Assembly: GCA_035942915.1 (NCBI GenBank)
Contig: DASZCR010000113.1
Location: forward strand, 1-18,907
Length of the DNA: 18,907 bases
Direction of reading: 5' to 3'
Source: DASZCR01 sp035942915
GTDB lineage: Bacteria > Acidobacteriota > Blastocatellia > Pyrinomonadales > Pyrinomonadaceae
The notes below the pieces were generated by a model. The model worked only from the letters and a program-made list of their open reading frames with translations, had not been told where the DNA came from and made no database searches. This document shows positions 15,118 to 18,907 of this stretch, piece after piece. Position numbers and translations under genes: made by a program. Every line of letters begins with the position of its first letter. Position 1 is the stretch's first letter.

Positions 15118-15540
15118 TCAGTCTTGCGGGAAGGTGTAAGTCCACTCGTCGAAGGAGCAGGGCTGGACGGTGAAGGAGTCGGGCGCGCATGCTCCGCGCG
15201 TGGGCGCAATCAGCAACTCGCCGCCGCCGCTGCCCGACGCGTTGTGCGTCACGGCAGGCGTCTCCTCCGGCGTCTCCGGCTTCGGCTGAGCGGCGTGACG
15301 CGACTTGGCGCGGGCGGCGAGTTTGCGCGGCGAAGGCTCGTCGGCTGCCGCGTTGGCTTCTTCAAAGATAATGTCGAGACCATTTTCGACGCTCTGCTGC
15401 GGGCAGGCGGCCGGCTCGGCTTTGGCGCGCAGCCCAGCGCGGCCGACTTCGTTGGAACTGTGCTGCCCGTAGAACGTGTAAGCACACAGGCAGGCGACGG
15501 ACAGGACGGAAAGGAGAGCTAATCCGATTCCTCGTTTCAT
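15118..15540 (-). CDS. Membrane-anchored or secreted protein of unknown function
   Basis: I do not recognise this 140-aa protein. Residues 4-24 form a hydrophobic signal peptide or anchor containing Cys17 and Cys19. Residues 30-105 are polar and rich in Ala, Pro, Glu and Lys, so probably disordered. The last part (106-140) has Cys118 and Cys128, which with Cys46 might form disulfides after export, and ends in the aromatic stretch EWTYTFPQD. The ATG at 15540 has GGAAG 8 bases upstream; a GTG lies directly in front of it. It is followed by the parvulin-type gene on the same strand, and the shared terminator suggests one transcript, so both products probably act outside the cytoplasm. Confidence 0.72.
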   Translation of the reverse strand: MKRGIGLALLSVLSVACLCAYTFYGQHSSNEVGRAGLRAKAEPAACPQQSVENGLDIIFEEANAAADEPSPRKLAARAKSRHAAQPKPETPEETPAVTHNASGSGGGELLIAPTRGACAPDSFTVQPCSFDEWTYTFPQD

Positions 15541-15747
15541 CACTTTGTCTTCCGTTTTAAGAAATGGTTGCGCCGTTGGAGGCTCTTCATCTCAGGGGCG
15601 CAGGATGTTTTGAAGAACGCGGCGCATGCCGCCAGAGAGCCTTTCGACAGAAAACTGTACGCCATGTGCCGGCGCCGGGTTTCAACCTAAAATCTCACCC
15701 CGCTCGAAATAGTTTCCGCTCGTCGGGCGGCCTGCGCCTCCGGCACG

Positions 15748-15764
15748 TACGCTTCCTTAGCGTA
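15748..15764. terminator. Hairpin downstream of the MFS gene, possible terminator
   Basis: TACGCT (15748-15753) and AGCGTA (15759-15764) form a perfect 6-bp stem with a 5-nt loop, about 50 bp beyond the MFS stop codon at 15814. No long T-run follows on either strand. The 273-bp spacer 15541-15813 must also hold the promoter of the membrane-protein gene, but I see no clear -35/-10 pair. Confidence 0.3.
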
Positions 15765-15813
15765 TTCACGCGAAAGAGGGGCTTGAGTTCCCCGATTTTT
15801 CCATTTTTTCTGA

Positions 15814-17484
15814 TTAATCGCCGCGTGAGGCGACCGGTTCGTCATCCGGCTCAAGCGTCGCCATTTCAGCCAGAACCATCCGCTCGCCCGTCTCCGCGCA
15901 GCAGGCCTCTTCGGTCGGCGGGCTGTAGGACTCGTCTCCGCGACCGGGCAGGAGGAAGGAGACGACCAGCGCGAGCGCGGCCAGCACCGTCCCGACCCAG
16001 AAGACGTTGTGAATGGCGGAGGTCAGCGACCCGCGCAGGGCGTTGAGGACGCCGGGCGGAAGCTGCGCCTGTGCCTGCGGGTCAACGAGGGCGTTCGGAT
16101 TGGCCGCCAGACGCTCGGCCGCTTCCGGCGTCAGGCCGCTATCGCCTCTCTGCGCCACCTCCTGCAAGTGCGTCGAGAGACCGGCCGACAGCACGACTCC
16201 CATCACGGCGACGCCGACCGCGCCGCCAATCGAACGCGAGAACTGATTCAGCGAAGTCGCGACGCCCAACTGTGCGCGCTGGACTGATTGCTGGACGGCG
16301 ATGAGCAGCGTCAGCATCGTCAGCCCAAGCCCCGCGCCGATGAGCACGAGGTCGAGATAGAGCCAGAAGCGGGGCGTCGTCGTCTGAAAGTTCGAGAGCA
16401 GCACGAAGCCGAGCGTCAGCAGCACAAAGCCGACGATGGTCGTCGGTTTGTAGCCGACGCGCAGCAGCAGACGGCCGCCGATGATGGACATGCTCACCCA
16501 ACTGAGCATCAGCGGCGTCAGCAGCGACCCGGCTTCCGTTGCCGTCGCGCCGAGTCCGCCCTGTGCAAACAGCGGGACGAAAGAGATTGCGCCGAACATG
16601 GCGACGCCCGCCAGAAATCCTGCGCCGACCGAGACGGCCACGACGCGGTTGCGGAACATCGCAAAGGGTACGACCGGGTCGGGCGCGCGTCGCTCGATAA
16701 AGACGAAGAGCGCGGAGAGCGCCGCCGCCCCTGCGAAGAGCGCGAGGTTGCGCGGTGCGACCAGACTGCTGAGGCCAGTTTCGCCGCCGACGAGACCCAG
16801 CATCAACAGCGTGATAGCCGCAATCAGGACGGCCGCGCCCGCGTAATCAATCGTCGGCCGCTCGGTCGGCTTCGGCTCCTTGAGCGCCAGTCCCATGATG
16901 AGCGCGGCGGCCAAGCCTACGGGCAGGTTGATGTAGAAGACCCAACGCCATGAAAGCTGGTCTGTGATGAAGCCGCCGACGACGGGGCCGATGACGCTCG
17001 ACAGACCCCACACGCCGCTGAAGAAGGCCTGCATCCGCGCACGCTCCCTGACCGTGTAGATGTCTCCGATAATCGTCATGCCGAGCGGCACGAGCGCGCC
17101 CGCGCCCAAGCCCTGAATGGCGCGAAACGCTATCAGTTGCGTCATCGACGCAGACATCCCTGAGAGCGCAGAGCCGAGGAGGAAGATGCCGATGCCGAGT
17201 TGATAGAAGATGCGACGCCCGTAGAGGTCTGAGAGTTTGCCCCAGACCGGGACGGTCACCGTAGAGGTAATGAGGTAGGCCGAAAAGACCCAACTGTAAT
17301 GGTTCAACCCGCCGAGCGACGCGATGACGGTCGGCATCGCCGTACCGACGACGGTCGCTTCGAGCGCCGCCAGAAACATCCCCGTCATGACGCCCGCCGT
17401 CACCGCCCAACGCCTCGCCGAAGACATGACGAGTATCGGCGGAGCGTCCACTATCCCGCCCCTGTTCGCTTGTTGTGCCTGCAT
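15814..17484 (-). CDS. MFS transporter of the DHA2 (EmrB/QacA) drug-proton antiporter family, 14 TM
   Basis: The 556-aa inner-membrane protein should export drugs or other hydrophobic compounds in exchange for protons. Family marks are LEATVVGTAMPTV (41-53, motif D1 of 14-TM members), GKLSDLYGRR (82-91, motif A), the WRWVFYINLPVG signature (about 179-190) and the GPVVGGF stretch (about 166-172, motif C). Total length, the number of hydrophobic segments and the long periplasmic loop before the last helix (about residues 440-500) agree with DHA2. The C-terminal 45 residues are acidic and cytoplasmic. The ATG at 17484 has no close Shine-Dalgarno sequence; the next Met (17427) is no better. It starts 36 bp after the methyltransferase stop and is probably cotranscribed. 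Substrate cannot be told from the sequence. Confidence 0.93.
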   Translation of the reverse strand: MQAQQANRGGIVDAPPILVMSSARRWAVTAGVMTGMFLAALEATVVGTAMPTVIASLGGLNHYSWVFSAYLITSTVTVPVWGKLSDLYGRRIFYQLGIGIFLLGSALSGMSASMTQLIAFRAIQGLGAGALVPLGMTIIGDIYTVRERARMQAFFSGVWGLSSVIGPVVGGFITDQLSWRWVFYINLPVGLAAALIMGLALKEPKPTERPTIDYAGAAVLIAAITLLMLGLVGGETGLSSLVAPRNLALFAGAAALSALFVFIERRAPDPVVPFAMFRNRVVAVSVGAGFLAGVAMFGAISFVPLFAQGGLGATATEAGSLLTPLMLSWVSMSIIGGRLLLRVGYKPTTIVGFVLLTLGFVLLSNFQTTTPRFWLYLDLVLIGAGLGLTMLTLLIAVQQSVQRAQLGVATSLNQFSRSIGGAVGVAVMGVVLSAGLSTHLQEVAQRGDSGLTPEAAERLAANPNALVDPQAQAQLPPGVLNALRGSLTSAIHNVFWVGTVLAALALVVSFLLPGRGDESYSPPTEEACCAETGERMVLAEMATLEPDDEPVASRGD

Positions 17485-17520
17485 GATTCGATAAATGTAA
17501 TCCTAAACGGGCGGTCGCCG

Positions 17521-18663
17521 CTAGTCCGCGCCGTCTCGCTTCTTCTGCACGAGCACCTGAAAGTGCTCGCTCATGCCTCCGGGCAGAATCATCTCGCGCG
17601 CGCCGAGACGCAGGCTCATGCGCTCTGCCTCGTCGCGCGCCCGCAACGTTTCGCGCTCCAACTGTGCGAGCAAACCGTGTCGCAACAGAAAAGCGTCCTG
17701 CCTTTCGAGCGAGACGGTTTGCAACCCCGCACGCTCGCCTGCCGACTTAATCTGCGTCCAGTCAACGGTCGTCGTCAAATCGACAAGTCCGGGCGCGCCG
17801 AGCACGTCTTCGACGAGCGCGTGGCGACTGAAGCCGCGCAAAGTACCCTCGCGCCGCTCCGGCACTGTGTAGAGACTCGCGGCCTCCGCGCCGTAATCGA
17901 CGGCAACGAGATGGCCGCCCGGCCGCAAGACCGACGCGGCGCGCCTCATCCACTCCTCCGCGTCGAGATTCACTTCGGCCGTCTGCCCTTCCGCGAGCCG
18001 GACACCGGCGCGCTCGAAGTGTTCTGCAAGACGCGGCGTCGAAGGCTCGCGCTCGACCCACTTGAACCCGCCCGCCTCATCCAGTCCAACGCACAATTCG
18101 ACGAAGTTTCCGGCGCGCACGCCGACGCGGTGGACGGGCAGCGCGTCGAGCAGTTCGTTAGCGAAGAGGACGGAGGCTCGCATCTTCGCGTCGAGGTCGG
18201 AGAGACGCGCGAAGCAGACCTTGTCGGAGAAATCTGCGAGCCGCTTGCCGACAGCATCGCGCGCCGACCGGCTCGCTTCGTCCACGACGTAGCGCAGACG
18301 CGCGAAAAGAGGCTCGTCGTCGCGCGCCAGCGTCGAGAGTACGCCGTGCGCGAAGTGCCCTGCGCCCGCCCCTGCTTCGACGATGATGAAGGGGTCGGGG
18401 GCGTGCTCATGTGTGCGTGAGAGTTCCGCGAAGTAGCGCGCGAAGGTGGCGGCAAAGAGCGGGCTGGTTTCGGGACTCGTGCGGTAGTCGCCCGCGCGTC
18501 CCCAACGCGCGAGGTCTGCGCGTTGATAATAGCCCTCGTCCTCGTCGTAGAGCGCCGACTGCATCCAGTCACGAAACGTGAGAGCGCCTTCGCGCCTGAC
18601 ACGCTCGCGCAAACGCTCGACGAGCAGACTCGTCCTCTGCGTCTCGCCTTCGCCATCTTTCAT
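17521..18663 (-). CDS. SAM-dependent methyltransferase of the MidA/NDUFAF7 (DUF185) family
   Basis: The 380-aa product has the hallmarks of COG1565/DUF185 proteins. These are GYY (about 44-46), GRAGDYRTSPETSPLF (about 55-70) with the family TSPE motif, SAM motif I VEAGAGAGHFA (about 95-105), ANELLDALPVHR (about 168-179), a DYG motif (about 256-258) and the conserved C-terminal GMSEHFQVLVQ. The mitochondrial member NDUFAF7 methylates an arginine of a complex I subunit; the bacterial role is less clear, so a protein arginine methyltransferase is a reasonable but unproven call. Length is normal for the family. The ATG at 18663 is preferred over the GTG at 18684, although neither has a clear ribosome site. 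It is followed by the MFS gene after 36 bp, and a partial gene precedes it by about 50 bp. Confidence 0.88.
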   Translation of the reverse strand: MKDGEGETQRTSLLVERLRERVRREGALTFRDWMQSALYDEDEGYYQRADLARWGRAGDYRTSPETSPLFAATFARYFAELSRTHEHAPDPFIIVEAGAGAGHFAHGVLSTLARDDEPLFARLRYVVDEASRSARDAVGKRLADFSDKVCFARLSDLDAKMRASVLFANELLDALPVHRVGVRAGNFVELCVGLDEAGGFKWVEREPSTPRLAEHFERAGVRLAEGQTAEVNLDAEEWMRRAASVLRPGGHLVAVDYGAEAASLYTVPERREGTLRGFSRHALVEDVLGAPGLVDLTTTVDWTQIKSAGERAGLQTVSLERQDAFLLRHGLLAQLERETLRARDEAERMSLRLGAREMILPGGMSEHFQVLVQKKRDGAD

Positions 18664-18715
18664 GTGCTGCAAATGTGCCCGCACGAGGTCGGCGCGGTCA
18701 AGGTGTCGGCGCGTG

Positions 18716-18907
18716 TCAGACGTGTGGCAGGCGCGCGTCGGAGAAGATGCGGAAGGTGGCGAAGGCGCGTCCCTGATGATGCGAGGCGCGCAGGAGCGTG
18801 TCCGTGATGAGGCGAAAGAGGGTGAGCATCTCGCCTGAGGGCGCGGCGACCTGCTTCGAGAGGTCTTCGTCCGTGCGTAAGAGTGCGAAGCCGCGTCGGT
18901 GTGTGGC
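18716..18907 (-). CDS. C-terminal 63 residues of an unrecognised protein, running off the window
   Basis: The minus frame is open from the window edge to a TGA at 18716-18718. The visible end (GFALLRTDEDLSKQ, then EMLTLFRLITDTLLRASHHQ, then FATFRIFSDARLPHV) looks like a soluble mixed alpha/beta protein rather than a random frame. No motif lets me name the family. It is partial at its 5' end, lies about 50 bp before the methyltransferase gene on the same strand and is probably in the same operon. Confidence 0.5.
   Translation of the reverse strand, partial: ATHRRGFALLRTDEDLSKQVAAPSGEMLTLFRLITDTLLRASHHQGRAFATFRIFSDARLPHV

Noticed and set aside
17299..18420. 373-aa plus-strand frame opposite the methyltransferase and MFS genes
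   Set aside because: It spans parts of two well-identified genes and the space between them, and its composition is typical of a shadow frame.
1..18907. tRNA, rRNA, integrase or insertion-sequence genes
   Set aside because: None was seen on reading either strand. Apart from the 10179-10255 palindrome there is no sign of a mobile element.

Overview
This is a GC-rich, gene-dense bacterial window in which nearly all genes lie on the minus strand. The large secreted subtilases with Ig-like or SLH tails, the MalT/BTAD-type regulator and the parvulin lipoprotein would fit a diderm, Acidobacteriota-like bacterium such as one of the Blastocatellia. That placement is inferred from gene content only; there is no rRNA or other marker gene here.

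Layout from left to right. (1) 63-3065 (-) encodes a secreted S8 subtilase with three C-terminal SLH modules. Between its signal peptide and its propeptide it carries 27 nearly perfect octapeptide repeats. (2) 3276-6689 (-) encodes a 1137-residue STAND ATPase/TPR/BTAD transcription regulator. (3) 6878-7762 (-) encodes an orphan ATPase module resembling the N-terminal part of that regulator, without TPR or DNA-binding domains. (4) 7956-8318 (+) encodes a small four-cysteine, zinc-ribbon-like protein with a probably leaderless mRNA, followed by 8412-9326 (+), an exported TolB-like beta-propeller. (5) 9495-9995 (-) encodes a minimal AraC-type DNA-binding protein. (6) 10000-10279 holds two hairpins, one of them a 77-bp palindromic element. 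(7) 10280-13897 (-) encodes a second large subtilase with a PA domain, preceded at 13978-14181 by a 67-aa ORF that looks like a single SLH module. (8) 14548-15033 (-) encodes a parvulin-like lipoprotein and 15118-15540 (-) a membrane-anchored protein of unknown function; they share a clear terminator. (9) 15814-17484 (-) encodes a DHA2-type MFS exporter, 17521-18663 (-) a MidA/NDUFAF7-type methyltransferase, and 18716-18907 (-) the end of an unrecognised gene.

The most interesting signal is regulatory. Three intergenic sites (7841-7858, 14272-14289, 14358-14375) carry the heptamer YTTGAGS twice in direct orientation with exactly 4 bp between copies, an 11-bp period. That is the geometry known for operators of SARP/BTAD regulators. 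A BTAD regulator is encoded in the window, and the sites lie upstream of the orphan ATPase gene and of the SLH-ORF/subtilase pair. My working model, which is an inference, is a secreted-protease regulon in which the BTAD-STAND protein senses a signal through its ATPase/TPR part and controls the orphan ATPase and at least one surface protease, with exported folding helpers encoded nearby.
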